A stretch of 9,190 nt of DNA from NCBI GenBank assembly GCA_943349675.1, contig CALQZN010000025.1:1-9190 (forward strand), read 5' to 3'. The notes below the pieces were generated by a model. That model did not search any database and was not told where the DNA came from. It worked only from the letters and a program-made list of their open reading frames with translations. Both the position numbers and the translations under genes were made by a program. The stretch is from Candidatus Nomurabacteria bacterium. Its GTDB lineage: Bacteria; Patescibacteriota; Minisyncoccia; Phycocordibacterales; SBAW01. Of this stretch, positions 1-6,233 are shown one piece after another (positions within the stretch are counted from its first letter, which is position 1; every line of letters begins with the position of its first letter).

Positions 1-88
1 CAGGCGCGCAGGCCAATTTTTGGGCTGTGACACGGGCAGGAAGAAAGGATTTTCCGCTTAGATAATAATTTTTTTTCGTAGATGCCAT
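1..88 (-). CDS. N-terminal fragment of an excisionase-like HTH protein (runs off the window)
   Basis: Reading minus from an ATG at 86-88, the frame stays open for 29 codons to the window edge, so only the N-terminus is present. The peptide contains LSGKSFLPARVTAQ. This lines up with ISGKRYLSSKRAAK in the HTH protein at 558-1193: both share SGK, an aromatic residue plus Leu, a basic residue and an Ala at the same relative positions. I therefore read it as a second member of the same small winged-HTH (MerR/excisionase-like) family, tandem to and downstream of the first. No Shine-Dalgarno sequence and no clear -10 box stand directly before the ATG; the upstream 370 bases are very AT-rich. Short length is the main uncertainty. 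On the plus strand all three frames stop by base 65, so a plus-strand gene tail is the competing explanation. Confidence 0.55.
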   Translation of the reverse strand, partial: MASTKKNYYLSGKSFLPARVTAQKLACAP

Positions 89-183
89 AATGCCGATAAG
101 TCTTTTGTTTTCCCAGAGAGTTCGGGTGTACTGAATACATTGTACGAGAAATTTTTTTTTCATTTGCTGTACAAGAAAAAAAC

Positions 184-206
184 TGTGGATATAAAAAATA
201 TTTTTT
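184..206. other. DnaA-box-like 9-mer plus AT palindrome
   Basis: TGTGGATAT at 184-192 is the reverse complement of ATATCCACA, one mismatch from the consensus TTATCCACA. It is followed immediately by the perfect palindrome AAAAAATATTTTTT (193-206). The same palindrome next to a perfect box occurs at 9164-9187. A single imperfect box in AT-rich DNA can arise by chance. Confidence 0.25.
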
Positions 207-328
207 GTTTTTTATTGCAAGTAAAAAACACCTTAAAAGAACGCTTGGAATCACTTTCTACATCCAAAGAGAAAGAAAGATGCTCACTGACTCAGAAGAA
301 GTCTTGCTTTACAAAAATAATTATGCTC

Positions 329-348
329 TTTTTATTAAAAAATAAAAA
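329..348. repeat. Small AT-only inverted repeat
   Basis: TTTTTATT (329-336) and AATAAAAA (341-348) are perfect reverse complements around a loop AAAA. The hairpin would be weak. It may merely reflect the local composition. Confidence 0.3.
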
Positions 349-467
349 TATTGCCCAAACGAGAAAAGACTAGAAATAAAGTTACTTTGTGCCTGTATAG
401 CCGATATCTCGCCTATCAGAGGTTTATAAACTGGAACCTTCTTCTTTTTCTAGCTCTTGGACCTAAA

Positions 468-503
468 AAGCACAAAAGCCAGCAGGCGCTGGCTTTTGTG
501 CTT
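468..503 (-). terminator. Strong intrinsic terminator after the HTH/TM gene
   Basis: A perfect 16-bp stem (468-483 with 488-503) closes on the 4-base loop AGGC. Its GC core (GCCAGC/GCTGGC) is flanked by AAAA and TTTT. On the minus strand the hairpin is followed by a short U run (bases 468-465). It stands 55 bases beyond the stop codon of the gene at 558-1193, the natural unit for it to terminate. Because the core is flanked by A and T runs it could also act on plus-strand transcripts. Confidence 0.85.
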
Positions 504-557
504 CGAAACTCTCCAAAATAGATAATTTGACTATACTATAAAAATGACGCCGAGTAC

Positions 558-1193
558 TTACTCGAAAGAAAATCCCGCTGCAGCTGGCTTACCTTGCTCC
601 ACTACAACAGTAGAGAAGAGGTTTGCTGATGTAAAAAGTACCACAGCAAAAGTTACCCCACCCGCTAAAACAGCAGCTACGATAAGCGTAAGCACGGGCA
701 ACTTCTTTTGTGTGTAGCTATTTTGTACAGAAGTCTGTGGCATTATTTTTGGGGTAGTGTGTGCAAACTCACGCGCGTCAAATATCTGGCTTGTTTTTTG
801 TATTACAGGAAACACCGGTCCTTCGTCAGCCATATAACGGAGTGTCTGTGTTTTTTCTACAGGAGAGGCACCACTTTCTATCTGTATGTGCGGAGGTTCT
901 TTTTTTACTGAAAGTGAAAAAGTTTTATCTGTACTTTGTATCGCATGCGGTTGTATCGAAATACCATGTTGGCTTGTCGCTTGTGACACAGGGGCACCGT
1001 GCGCTGCAGTAGACTCATTTGCAAGATATTCGTCGAGCGATACTGCTTCGACATACCACGCACGTCCAACTTTAGTACCCACTACTTTACCAGCCCGTAT
1101 GAGCTGCCCTATGTAGTCGGCATGGTACTTATGTTCTTTGGCGGCGCGTTTTGAGGAGAGATACCGCTTACCCGATATTTCTAGTTCATCCAT
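558..1193 (-). CDS. Membrane-anchored excisionase/MerR-like HTH protein
   Basis: A 211-residue protein of unknown specific function. Residues about 7-50 form a winged-HTH of the excisionase type: YLSSKRAAKEHK, then DYIGQLIRAGKVVGTKVGRAWYV, followed by the typical LDEYLA. Residues 60-160 are a polar, low-complexity linker rich in Ser, Thr, Gln and Pro. Residues about 165-188 form one hydrophobic transmembrane helix preceded by KK, leaving a tail of about 20 residues. Positive-inside reasoning puts the HTH in the cytoplasm and the tail outside, an arrangement recalling RodZ, though there is no sequence evidence for RodZ identity. The ATG start is supported by a TATAAT box 7 nt upstream, which implies a leaderless transcript. 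It forms its own unit between the gatB terminator and the terminator at 468-503. It could be a membrane-tethered DNA binder, or the HTH may have another role. Confidence 0.88.
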   Translation of the reverse strand: MDELEISGKRYLSSKRAAKEHKYHADYIGQLIRAGKVVGTKVGRAWYVEAVSLDEYLANESTAAHGAPVSQATSQHGISIQPHAIQSTDKTFSLSVKKEPPHIQIESGASPVEKTQTLRYMADEGPVFPVIQKTSQIFDAREFAHTTPKIMPQTSVQNSYTQKKLPVLTLIVAAVLAGGVTFAVVLFTSANLFSTVVVEQGKPAAAGFSFE

Positions 1194-1200
1194 GTCGAGA

Positions 1201-1230
1201 ATTATACATGGAAACGAAAAATCCCGCCAA
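1201..1230 (-). promoter_or_regulatory. Promoter of the HTH/TM gene, probably leaderless
   Basis: On the minus strand a perfect TATAAT (1206 to 1201) ends 7 nt before the ATG at 1193, so transcription would start at or next to the start codon. A partial -35 (TTGGCG, bases 1230-1225) lies 18 nt upstream of it, inside the gatB terminator hairpin. There is no Shine-Dalgarno sequence in the gap, which fits a leaderless mRNA. Confidence 0.6.
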
Positions 1231-1246
1231 GTTGAGGCGGGATTTT
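1218..1246 (-). terminator. Intrinsic terminator after gatB
   Basis: An 11-bp perfect stem (1218-1228 with 1236-1246) with a 7-base loop and the GC core CCCGCC/GGCGGG. On the minus strand it ends in a U run (bases 1221-1217). It begins 18 bases beyond the gatB stop codon and closes the ccdA-to-gatB gene cluster. It overlaps the -35 area of the next gene's promoter. Confidence 0.88.
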
Positions 1247-1263
1247 CTTACTGTTTCTACATC

Positions 1264-2679
1264 CTATTGAAGAGTGCTTTTAAATAGCTCTCGTAGACTC
1301 CCTGGGTTGGCAGCACCCTTTGACTCCTTCATCCCCTGGCCCACTAAAAACTGTAGTGCCGCTTCTTTGCCCGCTTTGTAGTCTGCAACTACATCGGGGT
1401 GCGCGGCCACCACCTGCTCAATAACTTTAGCGAGCGCGCCTTCATCACTTTGCTGCACTAAACCATATGCTCCTGCTATGTCTTGTGGGGCACGTGCATC
1501 AACAAACATGTACGCGAGCGTCTCTTTTGCTCCACGAGAAGATAGCTCCCCTTTTGCAATAAGCTGTATAAGCTGGCGCACGTGATCTGCATTTTGCGTT
1601 TCCTGCAGCCATATATCGGCGAGTGTACCCGCGGTGCGCGCACCTGCAATGTCGCTCACTATATAGTTTGCAATAAGTAGCGCCTCTTTTTGCTCAGCAC
1701 CCACAACGGCTTTGTCAAAAAAATTACCTAACAATGTTTCTCGTACAAACATGTCCGCATCGTCTGATTTGAGGCCCAGAGCAGTGTACCGAGATCGACG
1801 TGCCCACGGCAGCTCGGGAAGTAGCTCGCTCAAACGAGCACTCGAGAACTCTGGGATTTCTGAAGTTTTTAGTTTAGGCAAATCTGGGTCTGGGAAGTAG
1901 CGGTAGTCGTGACTCGACTCTTTTTTACGTTGAGAAAATGTGATTTGCTTTCCTTCATCCCATCCACGTGTCTCTTGGACCACCTGCCCACCCTGCTCCA
2001 ACAAGGCAGACTGCCGAGCCACTTCAAAAGCAATAGCGCGCTCGACACTGCGGAAGGAGTTGAGGTTTTTTACCTCGACTTTGGTACCCAAAGTATCGTC
2101 TTGGCTCACAGATATGTTTGCCTCGACACGCATCTCGCCTTTTTCCATATTGGCATCACTCGCGCCCAAGGTGCGTAGCAACAACTGCAACTCGCGTGCA
2201 AACGCACCCGCATCTTCTGCAGAGTGTATGACAGGTTCGGTTACAAGCTCCATCAAAGGCACCCCTGCTCGGTTATAGTCAACCAAACTACCCTCCCCTA
2301 CGTGCTGCGACCGCGCAGTATCTTCTTCCAAATGGATGCGCGTTATAGCGATGTTGTGTAGTGTGCCATCTGACACAAGTGGGTATGCAAACTGACTTAT
2401 TTGGTATCCTTTTGGAATATCTGGATAAAAATAGCTCTTGCGGTCAAACTCAGAGTAGTCGGCAAGGGTGGACTCTAGTGCCTGCCCCACGAACAATACC
2501 TTGGCTACCGCCTCGCGGTTAATAACTGGCAGAGTACCTGGATGCGCCATACACACCGGGCAAATATGCAGGTTAGGTGTACGCTCGTCAGGGGCATTGC
2601 GGCAGGCACAAAACATCTTAGTTTTTGTTTTAAGCTCGGCGTGGACTTCTAGCCCAATAGTTGGTCGATACACTGCCAT
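1264..2679 (-). CDS. gatB: Aspartyl/glutamyl-tRNA(Asn/Gln) amidotransferase subunit B
   Basis: GatB is the kinase/transamidase subunit of the GatCAB complex. It activates Glu-tRNA(Gln) or Asp-tRNA(Asn) with ATP and converts it to Gln- or Asn-tRNA using ammonia channelled from GatA, in the cytoplasm. The 471 residues match the usual length. Visible signatures are IGLEVHAEL (8-16), a zinc-type Cys set C24, C26, C40 and C43 (FCAC, CPVC), YFYPDIPKGYQISQ (83-96), DYNRAGVPLMELVTEP (134-149), EVKNLNSFR (202-210) and ETRGWDEGKQITFSQRKKES (236-255). The C-terminal helical domain of YqeY type ends in the ANPGSLRELF pattern. The ATG lies 9 nt after the obg stop, so it is cotranscribed with obg, although a TAATAT 6 nt before the ATG could be an internal leaderless promoter. 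gatA and gatC are not in this window and must be encoded elsewhere. The stop is TAG. Confidence 0.97.
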   Translation of the reverse strand: MAVYRPTIGLEVHAELKTKTKMFCACRNAPDERTPNLHICPVCMAHPGTLPVINREAVAKVLFVGQALESTLADYSEFDRKSYFYPDIPKGYQISQFAYPLVSDGTLHNIAITRIHLEEDTARSQHVGEGSLVDYNRAGVPLMELVTEPVIHSAEDAGAFARELQLLLRTLGASDANMEKGEMRVEANISVSQDDTLGTKVEVKNLNSFRSVERAIAFEVARQSALLEQGGQVVQETRGWDEGKQITFSQRKKESSHDYRYFPDPDLPKLKTSEIPEFSSARLSELLPELPWARRSRYTALGLKSDDADMFVRETLLGNFFDKAVVGAEQKEALLIANYIVSDIAGARTAGTLADIWLQETQNADHVRQLIQLIAKGELSSRGAKETLAYMFVDARAPQDIAGAYGLVQQSDEGALAKVIEQVVAAHPDVVADYKAGKEAALQFLVGQGMKESKGAANPGSLRELFKSTLQ

Positions 2680-2688
2680 GCGTATATA

Positions 2689-3681
2689 TTACCCCAGAGC
2701 CGCAATAATGGTATCGCTGAGTTGTTTAAGAGAAGCATCTTCCAAAACAGATACAATGGTTGCCACTTTACCTTCTTTTTTAAATGTATCTAAAATATCC
2801 TTGATTTCCTTAGTATCTCGGGTATCCGATTTTGTTAAAACCACTATTTCTGGCTTTTTTGCGAGCACACCTCCCTCAAACTTATCCAACTCTCCTCGTA
2901 CTTTTTGGTAGTTTGCAAGCGGAGATTCTGACTCTCCGGAAGCCCCAAGGACTGGCTCGAGCGAAACACAGTGGACTAGGAGTTTGGTACGAGCAATATG
3001 TCGGAGGAATTTAAACCCAAGCCCCTTCCCATCCGACGCTCCTTCTATAAGCCCCGGAATGTCGGCCAAGACACGGCCGTACAAGGCTCCAAGGTTTGGG
3101 TCGAGAGTGGTAAATGCGTACGCCCCTACCTTTGCCTCGGCGCCAGTTAGAGCATTAAGTAACGACGTTTTGCCAGCATTGGGCAGCCCGACAAAGCCTG
3201 CGTCAGCAATAAGACGCAGCTCTATACGTAGCTCTGCAGACTCCCCCTCCACACCTTTTGTACTTTCCGTTGGAGATCGGTTAACCGAGGATTTAAAAAC
3301 CGCGTTCCCGGCACCTCCTCGACCACCCTTGAGCACCATGTATACCTCGCCCTCTTCAAAAAGTTCGTACACTTCCCCCGTGGTGCCGTTGCGCACAACA
3401 GAGCCAACCGGTAAGTCTATTGTAAAATCATTCCCCCCACGTCCATCTTTGTTGCGGTTGCCGCCCGCGTCGCCATCTTGTGCTTCAAATTTTTTCTCAC
3501 CTCGGTATCGCGAGAGTAGGTTTATATCTCGCACACCGCGGATGTACATATTACCACCGTTACCACCGTTACCACCCGAGGGCCCCGCGTATTCTTGACC
3601 CTTAAGGTGCAGCCAGCGCACCACGCCGTCGCCACCATTACCTGCACGGGCAAATATAGTAAGTTCGTCTATGAGTGACAT
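2689..3681 (-). CDS. obg: Obg family GTPase
   Basis: Obg (CgtA/ObgE) is an essential GTPase that binds the large ribosomal subunit and checks its assembly. The 330 residues comprise a glycine-rich N-terminal Obg fold (residues 1-158, with GPSGGNGGNGGN at 33-44) and a G domain: G1 GLPNAGKTS (165-173), G2 AFTTLDPNLG (189-198), G3 DIPGLIEGASDGKGLG (207-222), G4 TKSD (283-286) and a degenerate G5 SVLEDAS (311-317). It ends just after G5, so the C-terminal OCT domain of some family members is absent. The segment RWLHLKGQEY replaces the more usual FRREKY-like stretch in the Obg fold, while the rest aligns well. The ATG is 3 nt after the stop of the upstream membrane protein gene, implying translational coupling. 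gatB follows after 9 nt. Confidence 0.96.
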   Translation of the reverse strand: MSLIDELTIFARAGNGGDGVVRWLHLKGQEYAGPSGGNGGNGGNMYIRGVRDINLLSRYRGEKKFEAQDGDAGGNRNKDGRGGNDFTIDLPVGSVVRNGTTGEVYELFEEGEVYMVLKGGRGGAGNAVFKSSVNRSPTESTKGVEGESAELRIELRLIADAGFVGLPNAGKTSLLNALTGAEAKVGAYAFTTLDPNLGALYGRVLADIPGLIEGASDGKGLGFKFLRHIARTKLLVHCVSLEPVLGASGESESPLANYQKVRGELDKFEGGVLAKKPEIVVLTKSDTRDTKEIKDILDTFKKEGKVATIVSVLEDASLKQLSDTIIAALG

Positions 3682-3684
3682 ATA

Positions 3685-4020
3685 TTATAGAGCTGCGTGC
3701 AGCGCCCAAGAAACAATAAGGAGTATCACGGAGCCCTCGAGCGCAGGGATAAAACCTTCGACACTAAATCCCGGCACCAAGGTTGCAAGCAGCCAAAATA
3801 GTAGTGCATTTAGTACAAAAGAAAACAGCCCTAGCGTGAGCATGTTAATAGGCAGAGTCAAAAGCCCCAGCACCGGACGGACAGTCAAACTTATAACACC
3901 CCAACACAGTGCGACAATAAGCGCTGTATAAAAGCTTGCCACTGCAATACCTGGGACAAACTGGGCTATAAGAAGCAACGCTCCTGCCATAGCAAATATA
4001 TGAATAAGTACCTTGATCAT
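3685..4020 (-). CDS. Small four-helix membrane protein, phage holin 4_2 family (PF04020-like)
   Basis: A 111-residue, almost entirely hydrophobic protein with about four membrane segments (roughly residues 3-21, 28-46, 60-83 and 88-108). The pattern NMLTLGLFSFVLNALLFWL followed by VPGFSVEGF is characteristic of the family named Phage_holin_4_2 (DUF360). Despite the name, members are widespread chromosomal bacterial proteins of unknown function, and no phage genes are nearby. The gene starts 25 nt after the ccdA stop and is coupled to obg by a 3-nt gap. A TATAAT at 4045-4050, overlapping the ccdA stop region, may give it a promoter of its own. There is no Shine-Dalgarno sequence before the ATG. 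Confidence 0.85.
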   Translation of the reverse strand: MIKVLIHIFAMAGALLLIAQFVPGIAVASFYTALIVALCWGVISLTVRPVLGLLTLPINMLTLGLFSFVLNALLFWLLATLVPGFSVEGFIPALEGSVILLIVSWALHAAL

Positions 4021-4044
4021 GTAGTAGTGACCCTATCCTAATGC

Positions 4045-4050
4045 ATTATA
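4045..4050 (-). promoter_or_regulatory. Possible internal -10 box before the holin-like gene
   Basis: A perfect TATAAT on the minus strand at the ccdA stop codon, 24 nt before the next ATG. It would give a short leader of roughly 17 nt. I could not identify a matching -35 at normal spacing, so this may be fortuitous. Confidence 0.3.
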
Positions 4051-4807
4051 GGTAGTTGAGCAATCGATCATAGCCAAGGAACGCAAAGAGTGTATTCGCA
4101 AATGACACCAAATATCCCATAAGACCGAGCAACATGAGCGTGCCGAGTAACACTAGTACCACGCCGCCTATAGTCGAGAGCACATGCGTCACCTTGCCCC
4201 AACGAGCAAACACCTCGCCTGCGCGATTAATAAGCAGTGCAGTAACAAAAAACGGGAGCCCGAGACCAAGTGAAAATATGCCGAGCAAGAGTGCACCCTG
4301 TAGTGCTGTTGCCGATGTGCCAGCAAACAAAAGCACTGTGCCCAAAATAGGGCCGATGCACGGGCTCCATCCAAATGCAAACAAAGCACCTATAAAAAAA
4401 GAACTCTCCCACCGCCCCACGGTAATAAAATGCGGTATGCGCATATGCCGCTCTGCAGCAAGTGCGCGGAAGCGAATCACTCCGAGCATCGTCAGCCCAA
4501 ACAGTACTATCACTCCTCCGGCCACTTGACCAAGCGCTCCCCTCCAAGGCCCGAAGATTCCCCCCAACACGCTGGCAAACGTGCCCAGCAATATAAAGAC
4601 AGCCGAAAACCCGGCAATAAATGCCAGCGCATTCCACACCACCCGTCGACGTGCACTTTTCTTATCTGCTGCACCGCTACCGGCAGTAACACCCGCAATA
4701 AACGCCAAGTACCCGGGCACGATGGGGAGTGTGCAAGGGGCTAAAAACATAAGCACCCCTGCCAAAAAAGCAGCGGGCGCGAGCATCAGCGGATCAAGCG
4801 GGGTCAT
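4046..4807 (-). CDS. ccdA: CcdA/DsbD-type transmembrane thiol-disulfide transporter
   Basis: CcdA carries reducing equivalents from cytoplasmic thioredoxin across the membrane to extracytoplasmic thiol proteins. The protein has 253 residues and about six membrane segments. The two redox-active cysteines expected for the family are present: C25 in FLAPCTLPIVPGYLAFI, near the start of the first helix, and C150 in FGWSPCIGPILG, in the matching position of the second half, giving the internal pseudo-repeat typical of the DsbD transmembrane domain. A basic cytoplasmic loop (DKKSARRR, 48-55) separates helices 1 and 2. The start is supported by TACAAT 7 nt before the ATG. No cytochrome c or thioredoxin-like partner is encoded in the window, so the electron acceptor is unknown; disulfide repair of surface proteins is as likely as cytochrome maturation. 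It is probably the first gene of the cluster continuing to gatB. Confidence 0.93.
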   Translation of the reverse strand: MTPLDPLMLAPAAFLAGVLMFLAPCTLPIVPGYLAFIAGVTAGSGAADKKSARRRVVWNALAFIAGFSAVFILLGTFASVLGGIFGPWRGALGQVAGGVIVLFGLTMLGVIRFRALAAERHMRIPHFITVGRWESSFFIGALFAFGWSPCIGPILGTVLLFAGTSATALQGALLLGIFSLGLGLPFFVTALLINRAGEVFARWGKVTHVLSTIGGVVLVLLGTLMLLGLMGYLVSFANTLFAFLGYDRLLNYL

Positions 4808-4814
4808 AGCATGT

Positions 4815-4820
4815 ATTGTA
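4815..4820 (-). promoter_or_regulatory. -10 box of ccdA, probably leaderless
   Basis: TACAAT (minus, bases 4820 to 4815) matches the -10 consensus at five of six positions and ends 7 nt before the ATG at 4807. This is the same geometry as at the HTH/TM gene. The -35 position falls in the U-rich tail of the purCE terminator and has no good match. Confidence 0.5.
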
Positions 4821-4845
4821 CCGTACGATACGCATAAAAAAGAAA

Positions 4846-4867
4846 GAGGAGACCTAAAGGTCTCCTC
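4846..4867 (-). terminator. Intrinsic terminator after purCE
   Basis: A 9-bp perfect stem GAGGAGACC/GGTCTCCTC (4846-4854 with 4859-4867) with a 4-base loop. On the minus strand it is followed by a U-rich tract, TTTCTTTTTT (bases 4845-4836). It stands 24 bases past the purCE stop. The plus-strand side has no U run, so it is directional. Confidence 0.9.
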
Positions 4868-4891
4868 ACATCCATCTCACGAGTAGATGGG

Positions 4892-6226
4892 TTATATAGG
4901 CACAGTGTTTGCCAGACGCTCCTCCAGACGCTGGCGCAATACCATATATAAGAACGGGTTACGCATCGCCAAGATGTTCGACGCCGCCAACACTGCGTTT
5001 GCCGGCGAAAGCACCGTCATCACAGGAACGTCACGAGGTGCCCGGAGTGATGCCCATACATCGTCTGGGAACACACCAACATTGGCTGGCACCGTAATGA
5101 CTGGAGTGGTCGATACAGCCGACAGTATTGGACCCGCGGCATTACTCATGCCGACGTATGCAACAACCACAGAGTCCGGCACGTCTTGCAACGAGGCAAG
5201 CAGAGTAGTAACTGCTCGCATCGGTTCCTTATGGGCAGAGCAAGTTACAGTAATCGTATCGACACGCTGCGATGGTAGAACCCCCAAACCCTCCAGCGCT
5301 TCTATGAACGGATCCATACTATCCGATCCTGAACCTCGCCAGAAAAGGAGTCTCTGTCGCGGCAAGCCGAAGCGATTTGTCACCTCCGCCACCTGCCGAT
5401 ACTTTGCGAAGACGCTGCCCAACTCATCACCATCGCGGTAAGTTTGCTTGTCGAGGTGGGTCCCCTCGTCATCGAGCACACGCCACGAGTCGTTGTCGAC
5501 CACATCAGCAAGAAGAAGCTTCCCCTTCCTGTCGAGTCCAAATTCGACCTTGAAGTCAACGAGCTTCCCGCGCAGCAACTGCCACGCCTTTTCCAGTACC
5601 AGAAAGGCTTGTACTGCGATTCGCGCCATCTCTCCAAAACGGCGCCACTCTTCGCTCGCAGTAAATACTTCACCTGTATGCAGAACCAGAAACGGCTCTT
5701 GTCCGTGGATTGGCTTCGCCGGGTTATACAACATCACTCCAGTTGCACCATCCCTGTCGAACAGCATGAGCGGGTCATCGCAGGGCAGCTCGTGCGTCTT
5801 CCACTTTCGTCCACTTGTCTTGAGGAAGAACTCCACAACAAGCTTGGGGAACACGTGTCCTTTTGGAATGTGCGGGTTGCGCTTGCAGTACGAGCCGTGC
5901 GCCTCGCGCCGCACCACCACCTCATACGGGAGCATTTTGCAGAGGGTAGCAACGAAAGAGTTTGGGCTGTCTTGCTCGACGAATGCAGTATGAATGCCAC
6001 ACGCATTGAGCAGCCGGAACACATTGCAGGTTGTTTGGTTGGCAAAGTTACCCTTACCATCCAGCACGTCGTGCTTGGCACCATCACCAGCAGTGATATC
6101 GTCCTTCGACACCAACATAGCCAAGTCTGGTCGATCGATAACTCCAAACACAACTTTTGTTTTTCCTTCAGTCACTATCTCTCCGACCTGATGGTTGGTA
6201 ACCAAATCAGTTTGAGTCATAACCAT
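4892..6226 (-). CDS. purCE: Bifunctional SAICAR synthetase / AIR carboxylase (PAICS-type PurC-PurE fusion)
   Basis: It catalyses two consecutive steps of de novo purine synthesis: AIR + CO2 to CAIR (PurE part), then CAIR + Asp + ATP to SAICAR (PurC part). Counting from the upstream ATG (444 residues), the PurC domain spans about 10-285: EGKTKVV (20-26), SKDDITAGDGAK (40-51), RREAHGSYCKRNP (106-118), VDFKVEFG (223-230), LADVVDNDSWR (239-249) and DKQTYRD (259-265). The PurE domain spans about 291-444: RGSGSD (297-302), VTCSAHKEP (327-335), GMSNAAGP (359-366) and DVWASLRAP (389-397). The domain order and motifs resemble animal PAICS, whose PurE is the class II, PurK-independent type. About 35 extra residues near 148-185 lack a counterpart in animal PAICS. 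An AAAGGGG Shine-Dalgarno abuts the first ATG but is 6 nt from a second at 6220, the likelier start. Codons favour TTC, AAG and GAG, unlike the neighbours. No other pur gene is nearby. Confidence 0.93.
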   Translation of the reverse strand: MVMTQTDLVTNHQVGEIVTEGKTKVVFGVIDRPDLAMLVSKDDITAGDGAKHDVLDGKGNFANQTTCNVFRLLNACGIHTAFVEQDSPNSFVATLCKMLPYEVVVRREAHGSYCKRNPHIPKGHVFPKLVVEFFLKTSGRKWKTHELPCDDPLMLFDRDGATGVMLYNPAKPIHGQEPFLVLHTGEVFTASEEWRRFGEMARIAVQAFLVLEKAWQLLRGKLVDFKVEFGLDRKGKLLLADVVDNDSWRVLDDEGTHLDKQTYRDGDELGSVFAKYRQVAEVTNRFGLPRQRLLFWRGSGSDSMDPFIEALEGLGVLPSQRVDTITVTCSAHKEPMRAVTTLLASLQDVPDSVVVAYVGMSNAAGPILSAVSTTPVITVPANVGVFPDDVWASLRAPRDVPVMTVLSPANAVLAASNILAMRNPFLYMVLRQRLEERLANTVPI

Positions 6227-6233
6227 CCCCTTT
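6227..6233 (-). promoter_or_regulatory. Shine-Dalgarno of purCE; favours the second ATG
   Basis: AAAGGGG on the minus strand (bases 6233 to 6227) directly touches the ATG at 6226 but lies 6 nt before the in-frame ATG at 6220. The latter is normal ribosome spacing, so the protein probably begins MTQTDL, two residues shorter. It is the clearest Shine-Dalgarno in the window; most other genes have none. Confidence 0.6.

Larger units (their letters stand above)
89..467. other. AT-rich non-coding region
   Basis: About 380 bases between the start of the left-edge HTH fragment and the terminator at 468-503, clearly richer in A and T than the flanking genes, with long A and T runs. I see no convincing gene. 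It holds a near-match to a DnaA box (TGTGGATAT, 184-192) followed directly by a 14-bp palindrome AAAAAATATTTTTT (193-206), an 8-bp AT hairpin (329-336 with 341-348, loop AAAA) and a loose TTGTAC/GTACAA inverted repeat (140-145 with 169-174). It lies upstream of the fragment at 1-88, so it probably includes that gene's promoter or regulatory region. I could not assign a specific promoter. Confidence 0.6.

Noticed and set aside
1..65. C-terminal tail of a plus-strand gene
   Set aside because: All three frames stop within 65 bases and cannot be distinguished; the minus-strand HTH reading has positive similarity to a neighbour and is preferred.
140..373. 77-codon plus-strand frame in the AT-rich spacer
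   Set aside because: It starts with TTG, has no Shine-Dalgarno sequence, and consists of Phe/Lys-rich low-complexity sequence as expected from A/T runs; no family resemblance.
3684..3689. TATAAT just before obg
   Set aside because: It lies only 2 nt from the obg ATG and overlaps the upstream stop codon, so it would start transcription inside the coding region; coupling to the upstream gene explains the start.
3685..4020. Prophage or lysis module suggested by the holin-like protein
   Set aside because: The family name is historical; the gene is embedded in a housekeeping cluster with no endolysin, capsid or integrase nearby.
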